In this document: in pieces, positions 19,308-27,637 of the stretch
Layout of the letters: each line of letters opens with the position of its first letter
Numbering within the stretch: the first letter of the stretch is position 1
Origin: Vibrio comitans
Lineage (GTDB): Bacteria > Pseudomonadota > Gammaproteobacteria > Enterobacterales > Vibrionaceae
Direction: 5' to 3'
Assembly: GCA_024346835.1 (NCBI GenBank)
Contig: AP024866.1
Location: 1,364,001 to 1,428,000 of the forward strand
DNA: 64,000 nucleotides
Translations under genes and position numbers: made by a program
The notes under the pieces: generated by a model
Databases searched by the model: none
What the model was told of the DNA's origin: nothing
What the model saw: only the letters and a program-made list of their open reading frames with translations

Positions 19308-20723
19308 ACAGATAGCTCGCACCATTCCCTTAAAAATAAACAGATGCGCAGGAAACATCGCATACCAGTACAGCAGTCCAAAAAAACCTTTTGGATGCCA
19401 CCACGCTCGAACGTCTAACTCTCTGTGATCGCCATGGTCAACAATGGTACATTCCAAGCGGCCTAATCCAGGACCTTTCATGCCAAACAGAAGTGAAAGA
19501 AACTGGTTTTCTTCAATGCGGATCACTTTCCAAGAGTCTATTTTGTCACCGACCTTTAGGCTTGGGCCCTCCGGCACTCGTCTTTTAGGGCGTCCCCCTC
19601 CGACAAACAGATCTAACCATTCTCGAGTGCGCCATAAGATGTTGGCAAAGAAGTAGCCTTCTTCTGGACTTCCTAGCTTTTTTACTACGTTCCACAAGTC
19701 TTCAGCACTCTCTTTGGTGGTGATGCTTGCTCCTGCTTGTTTCGGGTAGTAACCGTAGCCTGGCTGCCATCGTTTAAGAGCCGCAGGATCGAACCCCCAA
19801 ACTTTACCTCGAGCAAACTCATCTTCATGACCAAGTGTGTCGGTGATCATTTCTTGATAAGAAAGCAGGGTCTGAGGAAAGCGGGTACGTATTGCTTGCG
19901 AGTCAGCGACGAAATCATGGCTCAGGCCAGACAATAATGCGCGACCAATATTACTGGGCACTGAAGTAATGAGACCTAGCCATACGGATGCCATAGCGGG
20001 AGTGAGAAGGGGAGTGGCAAACAGACGATATCGGTTGTTGGTGGCTTTACATAGAAGCTTAAACTGCTCTCTATAACTGAGGGTGTCCGGGCCTCCGACC
20101 TCGTAGAATTCACTCTTGGTTGGCATTTCATCCACTAATGATAATAGGTAGTGGTTAAGGTTTTGCAGCGCAATAGGGTTAGCACGAGAATCTACCCACT
20201 TTGGTGTGATAAGTACGGGTAGGTTGTAGACAAAATCGCGCATTATTTCGAAGGCTGCGGAGCCTGGCCCAATAATCACCCCTGCGCGAAGTTCGATAAT
20301 AGGCACCTTAGTGTTGCGTAATATGTTCCCCGTTTCTCGACGGGCTTTAAGGTGCTCGGAGTCGCCAGTCTGAGGCTGCAGAGAGCTCAGGTAAATAACC
20401 TGACCAATGGTGTTTTGGTTAAGTGCATCAGCAAAGTGATGAGCAAGTGATAGCTCGTACTCAAGAAAGTCATGACCATGATTCATGCCATGAACCAAGA
20501 AGAAGACTAAATCATAATCGTCAACGACATCCAGTGTTTGCTGTTTGTCTGCTAAATCCAGTTCTTCAAAGGTGAGGTTAGGGTGACTGGCAATTCGGCT
20601 CTTTAATAATGTTGGGTTTCGAGCGCTAGCAGTAACTTGATGTCCCTTCTCGAGCAACAGTGGTACAAGTTGCGAGCCTACATAGCCAGACGCGCCAACG
20701 ACTAATACCTTTTTTGAGTTCAT
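19296..20723 (-). CDS. Atypical SDR (NAD-binding) protein with C-terminal DUF2867 domain
   Basis: The 475-aa protein has an N-terminal Rossmann domain with VVGASGYVGSQLVPLLLEKG (about 7-26), which binds NAD(P), and conserved SDR features ELRAGVIIGPGSAAFE and EVGGPDTLSYRE. The C-terminal 150 residues (about 325-475) form a DUF2867 lipid-binding-like domain with LWNVVKKLGSPEEGYFFANILWRTRE and a final FKGMVRAICKK. The substrate is not known; related proteins are annotated as NAD-dependent epimerases. It is monocistronic and divergent from the ABC/lipocalin operon. Confidence 0.85.
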   Translation of the reverse strand: MNSKKVLVVGASGYVGSQLVPLLLEKGHQVTASARNPTLLKSRIASHPNLTFEELDLADKQQTLDVVDDYDLVFFLVHGMNHGHDFLEYELSLAHHFADALNQNTIGQVIYLSSLQPQTGDSEHLKARRETGNILRNTKVPIIELRAGVIIGPGSAAFEIMRDFVYNLPVLITPKWVDSRANPIALQNLNHYLLSLVDEMPTKSEFYEVGGPDTLSYREQFKLLCKATNNRYRLFATPLLTPAMASVWLGLITSVPSNIGRALLSGLSHDFVADSQAIRTRFPQTLLSYQEMITDTLGHEDEFARGKVWGFDPAALKRWQPGYGYYPKQAGASITTKESAEDLWNVVKKLGSPEEGYFFANILWRTREWLDLFVGGGRPKRRVPEGPSLKVGDKIDSWKVIRIEENQFLSLLFGMKGPGLGRLECTIVDHGDHRELDVRAWWHPKGFFGLLYWYAMFPAHLFIFKGMVRAICKKA

Positions 20724-20890
20724 CCTGATTCCTGCTTGGTTCTATCCTATAGATAAGAGTATACTATTTGCAGAAAACCCTCACTTTTTCATGATCTTGC
20801 TGAAAAATACATCACATTTTTCAAAAGAGTCCTCTCATTTTCGAGATTGAGTAATTAAGTGAGCTTAAGATGGGTAAAAGGTAACCATTA

Positions 20891-21562
20891 ATGTTGAAAC
20901 TGGTAAGTGTTAGCAAAGGATTTGTTGACGGTGGAGAATTTCATCCGGTACTACAGGGTGCTGATCTAAAGATTGGCAGAGGTGAGCAAATAGCACTTAT
21001 GGGAGAATCTGGTGCAGGTAAGAGTACGCTTCTTAACCTGATCGCAGGCCTAGATAAAGTCGACTCTGGCGAAATCTGGTTTGACGATTATGACATGCAT
21101 AATTTCAAAGAGAACAATCGTACTCGTTATCGTCGTAATCACATTGGTCATGTTTTTCAACAATATAACCTACTCACCACGCTGAACGTTGCTGACAATA
21201 TTCGCTTTTGCCGCCAATTGAAGGGTTTACCTGAAAACAGTCAGTTATGGCGCCAGATATTGGCAACCCTAGACCTAATGCCTTTATTAGGTCGATACCC
21301 CGAAGAGTTGTCTGGTGGACAGCAACAACGTGCGGCTATCGCTCGTGCATTGTATATGGAGCCGTCGATTCTGTTGGCGGATGAGCCAACCGGTAGCCTA
21401 GATGAAAAGAATGCAGAAGCGGTGATGCGCTTGTTTACATCTTTGACCAAAGAATTCAATTGTACCTTACTGCTGGTAACACACAGTGAGAAGGTCGCTG
21501 CGTATATGGAAAAAACCGTGCGTCTGCAAGGAGGGCAACTGCATGTTATGGCCCATAGCTAA
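20891..21562 (+). CDS. LolD/MacB-type ABC ATPase of an ABC/lipocalin export module
   Basis: This 223-aa cytosolic ATPase works with the FtsX-type permease encoded next. Walker A is GESGAGKST (about 38-46), the Q-loop is HVFQQYNLL, the signature is LSGGQQQRAAIARAL, and Walker B is ILLADEPTGSLDE. The type (LolD, YbbA, MacB) points to mechanotransmission or lipoprotein/lipid export rather than import. Its 3' end overlaps the permease start by 20 nt. The 167 bp before the start hold the promoter for all three genes. Confidence 0.92.
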   Translation: MLKLVSVSKGFVDGGEFHPVLQGADLKIGRGEQIALMGESGAGKSTLLNLIAGLDKVDSGEIWFDDYDMHNFKENNRTRYRRNHIGHVFQQYNLLTTLNVADNIRFCRQLKGLPENSQLWRQILATLDLMPLLGRYPEELSGGQQQRAAIARALYMEPSILLADEPTGSLDEKNAEAVMRLFTSLTKEFNCTLLLVTHSEKVAAYMEKTVRLQGGQLHVMAHS

Positions 21563-23996
21563 AGCGCTACTCGGTCATTACAAGCGGCACCCATTACAGA
21601 TGATCTTAGTCTGGCTAGGGTTGTCTCTTGGTATTTCAGTACTGGTTGGCGTTTTGGCCATTAACCAGCATGCCAAGCTCTCTTATACACACGGTGAACG
21701 CCTTTTCTCAAACCCTTTGCCTTACCGTATCCAATCTAAAAGTAATTCTAATACTATTCCTCAGGGCTTTTATGTCCAGATGCGTCGTGAAGGATTCAAT
21801 CAATGTATTCCGTTTGATCTTTATCGCACTCGTACTGACGAAGGAAGTGAAGTTCAGCTACTAGGTATTGACGCTTTGGCCACGGCTGAGGTGTTTTTTA
21901 GATCGAATATCCTAGAAAACCCGATACTGAAAATGATGCAACCTCCTTATCCGGTGTTGGTGAATCACACCTACATGAAGTACATGGGATGGGAAGAGGG
22001 TCAACGCCTTAAGCTGCATGATGGCAAAGAGCTAGGCCCACTTGTGGTTGATAACCAAAAGTTAGTAAAGGGCTCCAACTTAATCGTCGATATGGCGGTA
22101 ACTCGTAACTTAAGAAGAGGCACAGGCTTTTCCATAATTGGTTGCGGAAATATGAGCCAACAAAAGCTCGATAAGGTTCGCGCCATGCTTCCTGAAGGCA
22201 TGAGTTTGCGTAAGAACACTCGTGCTGAGCTGGTGTCTCTTACTGAAGCCTTTCATCTCAATCTCACCGCAATGGGAATGCTGTCATTCTTAATCGGCTT
22301 GTTTATCTTTTATCAAGCTATGTCGCTTTCGTTCATTCAGCGACAAACCGTCGTTGGCGTATTGCGTCAAATAGGCGTTTCAGGCGGACAGCTGGTGGCG
22401 GCTTTAAGTTTAGAGTTAGTTATTCTGGTTGTCGTTAGTTGGCTTTCGGGCAATGTCTTGGGATTAATGCTTGCCAATCAATTATTGCCTGCCGTGTCTA
22501 TGAGTATTGGCGCTATTTATAACGCGAGTATTGATCTGGTGATCAACTGGAGCTGGACTTGGAGCCTTAAGAGTTTAGGCATGGCGATCTTGGGCGTGTT
22601 GCTCTCTTGTACTTGGCCTTTAGTTCGCTTAGTACGTTCGCAGCCTATTCGTTTGACGGCTCGTTTGTCCTTGGTGCGTTTTGCGGGTAAAGAATTTTTC
22701 TGGCAAGCGGTACTATCAGCGGTTTGTTTATTTGCTGCTGTTTTCATTCTTCAGTTTGGTGAAGGGGTTTATGCTGGTTTTAGTATTCTTGCCTTTATGT
22801 TGGTGGGCGTTGCTTTAGTGGTACCTTACGTCATATTTGAGCTATTCACCTATCTTTCTTATCGATTGCGCTGGGTAAGAGCACGTTGGTTCTTTGCCGA
22901 TGCGGCTGCTTCAATGAGCTATCGTGGTGTGGCGTTAATGGCCTTTATGTTAGCAATAACGGCGAACGTTGGCGTAGAAACCATGGTGGGAAGCTTTAGA
23001 GAAACCACCGATAAATGGCTTTCGCAGCGTCTTGCGGCCGATGTCTATATCCACCCGACAGTTAACGCGGCGCCTCGAATGACCTCATGGCTAGAAAAGC
23101 AGCCAGAAGTTAAAGAGGTTTGGCAACGTTGGGAGACAGAATTAGTAACCCTCGATGGCAATATCAATTTGGTGAGCACTGGCGATAGTGCGGGAGAGAA
23201 GAGCTCGTTATCGGAGAAGGTTACCATTCCGGACTATTGGCATCATCTGCATCATTCTCGTAGCGTTATGATCAGTGAGTCTATGTCTCTGAAACGTAAC
23301 ATCAGAGTTGGCGACTATATTTCACTGCCTGCCCCCGTGGGCCAGCAATGGCGTGTGGTAGGGGTCTACTATGATTATGGAAACCCTTATGATCAGGTCT
23401 TGTTATCGGAAAATAGCTGGCGCTTATTGCTGCCGGGACAAGGAAGCATAGGCTTAGGCGTTGTGCTTAATGATAAATCCACAGCCGATAGCCTGACCTC
23501 TAAGTTGATCTCTATTTATCGAACGCCGGCTGAGCGGGTGGTTAACAACAACACCATCCATGAGCAGGCATTGAAAATTTTTGACAGAACCTTCGGCATC
23601 ACTGACACCTTAGGTAACTTAACCCTGATTGTCGCCGTATTTGGGATCTTCTTTGCGACGCTTGCGGGTGAGGCGTCTAGGTTACGCAATGTTGCCTTGC
23701 TTCGCTGTCTGGGCGTGTCAGGTAAAGAGTTAGTGTTTGTTGGCGGTGCGCAACTGTTCGCCTTCGGTTTGGTGTCCTCATGCGTCGCAATTCCACTTGG
23801 TATGGCGTTAGCCAGTAATGTTGTCGAGCTTATTTTGAAGAAAACCTTTGGCTGGAGTATGCAGCTGCATGTGGTTCCATGGGATTATTTGGGCACGTTG
23901 GCTCTTACTGTCGGTGCCTTAATGTTGGCGGGAGCGATACCTGTGTTGCAAGTCATTCGTCGTACGCCGATGAAATCACTGCGCGACGCGTTATAG
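21543..23996 (+). CDS. FtsX-type ABC permease
   Basis: This 817-aa inner-membrane protein has one N-terminal helix (LGLSLGISVLVGVLAIN), a long periplasmic part, and FtsX/MacB-type helical bundles at about 250-380 (LTAMGMLSFLIGLFIFYQAMSLSFIQRQ) and at 690-815 (NLTLIVAVFGIFFATLAGE). The last residues RRTPMKSLRDAL are typical of this class. The double FtsX layout resembles YbbP. AAGGAGGG lies 7-8 nt before the ATG at 21543, so I set the start there, inside the ATPase gene. The lipocalin-like gene follows after 9 bp. Confidence 0.9.
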   Translation: MLWPIAKALLGHYKRHPLQMILVWLGLSLGISVLVGVLAINQHAKLSYTHGERLFSNPLPYRIQSKSNSNTIPQGFYVQMRREGFNQCIPFDLYRTRTDEGSEVQLLGIDALATAEVFFRSNILENPILKMMQPPYPVLVNHTYMKYMGWEEGQRLKLHDGKELGPLVVDNQKLVKGSNLIVDMAVTRNLRRGTGFSIIGCGNMSQQKLDKVRAMLPEGMSLRKNTRAELVSLTEAFHLNLTAMGMLSFLIGLFIFYQAMSLSFIQRQTVVGVLRQIGVSGGQLVAALSLELVILVVVSWLSGNVLGLMLANQLLPAVSMSIGAIYNASIDLVINWSWTWSLKSLGMAILGVLLSCTWPLVRLVRSQPIRLTARLSLVRFAGKEFFWQAVLSAVCLFAAVFILQFGEGVYAGFSILAFMLVGVALVVPYVIFELFTYLSYRLRWVRARWFFADAAASMSYRGVALMAFMLAITANVGVETMVGSFRETTDKWLSQRLAADVYIHPTVNAAPRMTSWLEKQPEVKEVWQRWETELVTLDGNINLVSTGDSAGEKSSLSEKVTIPDYWHHLHHSRSVMISESMSLKRNIRVGDYISLPAPVGQQWRVVGVYYDYGNPYDQVLLSENSWRLLLPGQGSIGLGVVLNDKSTADSLTSKLISIYRTPAERVVNNNTIHEQALKIFDRTFGITDTLGNLTLIVAVFGIFFATLAGEASRLRNVALLRCLGVSGKELVFVGGAQLFAFGLVSSCVAIPLGMALASNVVELILKKTFGWSMQLHVVPWDYLGTLALTVGALMLAGAIPVLQVIRRTPMKSLRDAL

Positions 23997-24005
23997 AGCA
24001 AAACA

Positions 24006-25121
24006 ATGCAAATTACTTTGAATAAACGTCTACTGCTGATAACCACACTTGTTGCGACCCTCTCTATTGGTGTCGGTATAGTGATTTACAAGCTATGGAG
24101 CACAGAGCAGCAACCTCTATTGACCATAGAAGATCTCAAGAGTGAGGTGGATGATACCTTTGAACCGGTATTACCAGGCCCTAGAATTAATTTCCCTAAC
24201 GACTTTAGGGTGCACCCAAAGTTTCAGCATGAAGTGTGGCGATACATTGCTACGCTAAATGATGACCAAGGCAACGAGTATCTCGTGCAGTGGTTTTTGT
24301 TTCGAATCTCTATGTCTGAAAATGAGGGAACGGGCTGGGAGTCACCACAGATATATACTTCTCAAGCGATCGTTACCACTCCAGATCAAGTTTTCAGAGA
24401 CCAACGGTTTGCAAGAGGTGGGGTAGGTTTGGTCGGTATGCGCCAGCGCCCGTATCAGCTTTCCATTGATAACTGGTCTTTGCGCTCTTTTACCGGCTTT
24501 CCAATGCCGGGAAGATTGTCCATTTCATCGGATCAATTTGATATCAACCTAGCGAACAGTTTAGATAAACCTTATATCCCTCTAGGAGAAAATGGTTATC
24601 AGGTAACACATGAGTTGATGTCGCGGGCGATGTATGGCTACGCCGCTCCTTATGTTAAGAGCTCAGGTACATTAACCATAGGTAACCAAACTATCGAGGT
24701 GTCAGGCAATGCTGTGTTTAATCAGGTATGGGGAACTGACATCATTGGTGAGGACCAAAAGGGTTATAACCAGTTTACGTTTAGACTCCAAGATGGAAGA
24801 GTACTATCAGTCACTAAAACACGCCATCAAGGGGATATAGACGCTTATCACTATGGCAATATTTATACGCCCGATGGCGGTCATGTGGCACTTAAGCATG
24901 ATGAGATAGAGGTCCATGCAATTGGCAGCAGCACCTTGAGTAACGGTAAGACTGTGCCTTTGCAATGGGTGGTGAATGTACCGGAGTATAATATTTTTCT
25001 AACGGCGAAGACGTCACGTCTTGAGCAGTGGGTCAATCTTTCGATACCGTCATGGTCAGGACGAATCGAAGCCTCAGGAAGTATCAATGCTACCGGTTAC
25101 CTTCAATTGATCGGCTACTGA
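24006..25121 (+). CDS. Lipocalin-like (AttH/CrtC-type) membrane-anchored protein
   Basis: This 371-aa protein has an N-terminal membrane anchor (LLLITTLVATLSIGVGIVIYKLW, 9-31) and an exported beta-rich body. It has the features of the CrtC/AttH lipocalin family: QWFLFRISMSEN, a central LDKPYIPLGENGYQVTHELMS region, and VWGTDIIGEDQKGYNQFTFRLQDGR near 240-265. It is encoded 9 bp after the permease. The triad ATPase-permease-AttH is a recurring cluster, and I infer it handles a lipid or other hydrophobic cargo at the outer face of the inner membrane. The substrate is unknown. Confidence 0.83.
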   Translation: MQITLNKRLLLITTLVATLSIGVGIVIYKLWSTEQQPLLTIEDLKSEVDDTFEPVLPGPRINFPNDFRVHPKFQHEVWRYIATLNDDQGNEYLVQWFLFRISMSENEGTGWESPQIYTSQAIVTTPDQVFRDQRFARGGVGLVGMRQRPYQLSIDNWSLRSFTGFPMPGRLSISSDQFDINLANSLDKPYIPLGENGYQVTHELMSRAMYGYAAPYVKSSGTLTIGNQTIEVSGNAVFNQVWGTDIIGEDQKGYNQFTFRLQDGRVLSVTKTRHQGDIDAYHYGNIYTPDGGHVALKHDEIEVHAIGSSTLSNGKTVPLQWVVNVPEYNIFLTAKTSRLEQWVNLSIPSWSGRIEASGSINATGYLQLIGY

Positions 25122-25341
25122 GTTATTGGTCTACTCTATATAAGTTAGGCTGTGTTGCTCTGGGGGAAGTTTAACTAAATTCTTTTTGTATTATTTTAGT
25201 ATCTCAGGGGCTTTTTTTTGCCTTTTATTATGGTTCAACTATAGGCATTCTACTTTTTAATTCGTATATTCCGAAGTGTTTGGTATATAGAATCGAATTT
25301 TGTTTAGCGTAACAATAGGTAGACTATCTGCCACTTAGTTG

Positions 25342-25357
25342 TGTGATTCTAATCACA
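25342..25357. promoter_or_regulatory. Perfect CRP-type palindrome before nhaA
   Basis: TGTGA-TTCTAA-TCACA matches the CRP core consensus at all ten fixed positions. Its centre is about 25 bp before the nhaA ATG, too close for an activating class I or II site at a promoter that would produce a normal leader, so repression or roadblock is more likely if the site is used. Confidence 0.65.
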
Positions 25358-25374
25358 AATGTATAGGTTTAAAT

Positions 25375-26559
25375 ATGAGTCAAATGCTAAAAGATTTTTT
25401 TAAGATGGAATCAGCCGGAGGCATAATCCTTGTTATCGCAGCTGCGCTAGCAATGGTTGTGGCGAACTCTCCTCTTAACGAAGCTTATCAAGGCGCTCTG
25501 CATTCTTACGTGTTAGGCATGTCTGTTGAACATTGGGTAAACGACGGTCTAATGGCGCTATTCTTCCTACTGATTGGTTTGGAAGTAAAACGTGAACTCC
25601 TAGAAGGAGCTCTAAAGTCTCGCGAAACAGCTATCTTCCCTGCAATTGCAGCAGTGGGTGGTATGGTTGCACCGGCTTTAGTTTACGTACTATTTAACAT
25701 GGGCAATGCTGATGCTCTTGCAGGTTGGGCTATCCCAGCTGCTACAGATATCGCCTTTGCTCTAGGTATCATGGCACTGCTTGGTAATCGTGTACCAGTA
25801 GCATTGAAAGTATTCTTGCTGGCTCTTGCGATCATCGATGACCTAGGTGTTGTTGTAATTATCGCTCTGTTCTACAGCAGTGATCTTTCTACAATGGCAT
25901 TGGCTATTGGCTTTGCGATGACTGGCCTACTGTTTTACATGAACCACAAGAAAGTGACTCCACTGAAATGGTACCTATTAGTGGGTGCGATTCTTTGGTT
26001 TGCTGTTCTTAAGTCTGGCGTACACGCTACACTAGCAGGTGTTGTTATTGGCTTTGCTATCCCTCTTAAAGGTAAGAAGGGCGAGCACTCTCCGCTGAAA
26101 CATTTGGAGCACGCACTACATCCTTGGTCAGCGTTCATGATTCTACCAATCTTTGCTTTTGCAAATGCTGGTGTATCACTAGAAGGTATCTCACTGTCAA
26201 CCTTGGGTACTGCACTGCCTATGGGTATCGCGCTTGGTCTACTTATTGGTAAGCCACTAGGTATCTTCAGCTTCAGCTGGTTAGCAGTTAAAGCAGGTGT
26301 TGCTAAGCTTCCAGAGGGTATCGATTTCCGCCATATTTTTGCAGTATCTGTGTTGTGTGGTATCGGCTTTACCATGTCGATGTTCATCGCATCGCTAGCC
26401 TTTACTGGTGCAAATGCAGACTTCAACACTCACGCACGATTGGGTATCTTGATGGGCTCAACTCTAGCTGCTGTGATTGGTTACTTCTTGCTGAGCGTAT
26501 CGCTCCCAAAGAAGGCAGAGGCTGAGAATAAAGCTTCAACAGTGGAAGCTCAGTCTTAA
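25375..26559 (+). CDS. nhaA: Na+/H+ antiporter NhaA
   Basis: NhaA exports Na+ (or Li+) from the cytosol in exchange for two H+ and sets sodium and pH homeostasis, important for marine bacteria. The 394-aa protein has about 12 helices. It starts [28 protein letters not shown], has the sodium-site motif [17 protein letters not shown], the double-Asp block [19 protein letters not shown] (the Asp pair at the ion site), and the end [15 protein letters not shown]. The ATG at 25375 gives the family N-terminus. Upstream codons in frame would add 12 unusual residues. The gene stands alone, with a terminator 21 bp after the stop. Confidence 0.97.
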   Translation: MSQMLKDFFKMESAGGIILVIAAALAMVVANSPLNEAYQGALHSYVLGMSVEHWVNDGLMALFFLLIGLEVKRELLEGALKSRETAIFPAIAAVGGMVAPALVYVLFNMGNADALAGWAIPAATDIAFALGIMALLGNRVPVALKVFLLALAIIDDLGVVVIIALFYSSDLSTMALAIGFAMTGLLFYMNHKKVTPLKWYLLVGAILWFAVLKSGVHATLAGVVIGFAIPLKGKKGEHSPLKHLEHALHPWSAFMILPIFAFANAGVSLEGISLSTLGTALPMGIALGLLIGKPLGIFSFSWLAVKAGVAKLPEGIDFRHIFAVSVLCGIGFTMSMFIASLAFTGANADFNTHARLGILMGSTLAAVIGYFLLSVSLPKKAEAENKASTVEAQS

Positions 26560-26579
26560 TAGTAAGATTTGATGATTTG

Positions 26580-26611
26580 AAAGGGAGAGCTGTAAAGCTC
26601 TCCCTTTTTTT
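26580..26611 (+). terminator. Rho-independent terminator of nhaA
   Basis: 11-bp stem (AAAGGGAGAGC / GCTCTCCCTTT) with a 6-nt loop, followed by a T-run. Confidence 0.92.
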
Positions 26612-26628
26612 GTGGGTAAATTTTGCAC

Positions 26629-26750
26629 AAAAAAAAGCCCAATCAATCGGACTGGGCTTATACAAAACATAGGAGTCAAAAGAAATAACAGTGGTCGTAA
26701 TCAACAGTAAAAAATCGAATTCTTTCAAGCTAATTCATACTGCTCTGTTG
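26629..26750 (-). ncRNA. Candidate small RNA ending in a leftward terminator
   Basis: On the minus strand a stem AAGCCCA / TGGGCTT (26635-26659) runs into eight T residues (A-run 26629-26636), a classical Rho-independent end. No minus-strand gene lies to its right until 29985, which has its own terminator, and nhaA is already terminated on the plus strand. A minus-strand TATATTATG near 26755 could be a -10, giving an RNA of about 120 nt; I find no good -35. It could instead be a decayed gene end. No similarity to a named small RNA is recognised. Confidence 0.42.
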
Positions 26751-26892
26751 CTTACATAATATAAGACTGGGACTCACTGAAAGAGTTCAATTAAATTTCT
26801 AATTTTCTTCTAATCATTCCTGATTATCTTCGACAATTTCTTAACACACTGTTTTTCAACTAGTTAATTATTCCCAGTCTGCTTAATTTGTG

Positions 26893-26909
26893 ATCTGGTC
26901 AGATCTCTT
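26893..26909. promoter_or_regulatory. FadR-like operator before psrA-fadE
   Basis: ATCTGGTCAGATCTCTT matches 13 of 17 positions of the E. coli FadR consensus as I remember it (AGCTGGTCCGACNTGTT), including the central CTGGTC-GA. It is part of the near-palindrome GATCTGGTCAGATC. It lies about 75 bp before the psrA start, a fitting place for fatty-acid control of a fadE unit. Confidence 0.5.
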
Positions 26910-26951
26910 TTGTTTTTTGTTGTTGCTTTCATGTTGCGCTCTTGTTAAATT

Positions 26952-26964
26952 CAAACAAGTGTTT
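26952..26964. promoter_or_regulatory. PsrA-like operator directly before psrA
   Basis: CAAAC-AAGT-GTTT fits the (G/C)AAAC-N2-4-GTTT(G/C) motif reported for Pseudomonas PsrA, except that the final base is A. It lies 17 bp before the psrA ATG and between or over candidate promoter elements (TTGTTA with 16-bp spacing to TAATAC, or TTGCTT with 17-bp spacing to TAAATT), so it is well placed for autorepression. Confidence 0.55.
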
Positions 26965-26981
26965 AATACAGGTGATTGAAT

Positions 26982-27608
26982 ATGGGCGCAAGATTGGGAA
27001 CAAAACAGAAGATCATAGAGGTCGCAGAGTCTTTGTTTGCAGAGAAGGGCTTCAAGGACACGTCTTTGCGTGCCATTACCAGCCAAGCCAATGTCAATCT
27101 TGCCTCTGTAAACTATCACTTTGGTGATAAGAAAACGCTGATTAGAGCGGTGCTGGATCGCTATCTAGAAGAGTTTATGCCACAGCTTGAACGTGAACTT
27201 GAGTCTTTAGATTTGCGTACGAATGTATCAATGAAAGACGTCTTCAATGCACTAAAGAGCCCTTTGACCAACCTAGATAAAGAATTTGATAGGGGAGCGA
27301 GTCGTTTCTTGCTACTCGTAGGTAGAGGTTACAGCGATGTGCAGGGTCACCTTAGATGGTTTATTACAACACGCTATGGGCATGTACTAGATAGGTTCAC
27401 CCAGGCTGTAATTCAAGCTAATCCAAAATTAGACAAAGAAACATTATTTTGGCGATTGCATTTTACCTTGGGGACTTGTGTTTTCACTATGGCCTCAAGC
27501 GAAGCGCTGCTAGACATCGCCAATAGTGAGTTTGAAATGAATACTGATGTCGAAGCAATGTTTGAACAAATAGTGCCATTTTTGGCGTCAGGTATGTGTG
27601 CAGATTAA
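26982..27608 (+). CDS. psrA: TetR-family fatty-acid regulator PsrA
   Basis: This is a DNA-binding repressor that responds to long-chain fatty acyl ligands and controls beta-oxidation genes in Pseudomonas and vibrios. The 208-aa protein has an N-terminal TetR helix-turn-helix (TKQKIIEVAESLFAEKGF then SLRAITSQANVNLASVNYHFGDKKTLI, about 5-52), very similar to P. aeruginosa PsrA, and a helical ligand-binding domain. The ATG at 26982 has CAGGTGA 8 nt before it; an upstream TTG is less likely. fadE starts 29 bp downstream, so the regulator is the first gene of the unit it probably controls. Confidence 0.88.
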   Translation: MGARLGTKQKIIEVAESLFAEKGFKDTSLRAITSQANVNLASVNYHFGDKKTLIRAVLDRYLEEFMPQLERELESLDLRTNVSMKDVFNALKSPLTNLDKEFDRGASRFLLLVGRGYSDVQGHLRWFITTRYGHVLDRFTQAVIQANPKLDKETLFWRLHFTLGTCVFTMASSEALLDIANSEFEMNTDVEAMFEQIVPFLASGMCAD

Positions 27609-27637
27609 AGATTAACCATTAAGGGAAGGGGAAGGTT

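Noticed and set aside
25935..26429. 164-codon ORF antisense to nhaA
   Set aside because: Fully inside the opposite strand of a conserved gene, with no start signal.
26423..26728. Minus-strand ORF of 101 codons over the nhaA 3' end and its terminators
   Set aside because: It reads through two terminator hairpins and the antisense of nhaA, and its codons look like a shadow.
26889..26906. CRP-like TGTGA half-site before psrA
   Set aside because: The second half is TCAGA at the wrong spacing, and the sequence is better explained by the FadR-like operator it overlaps.
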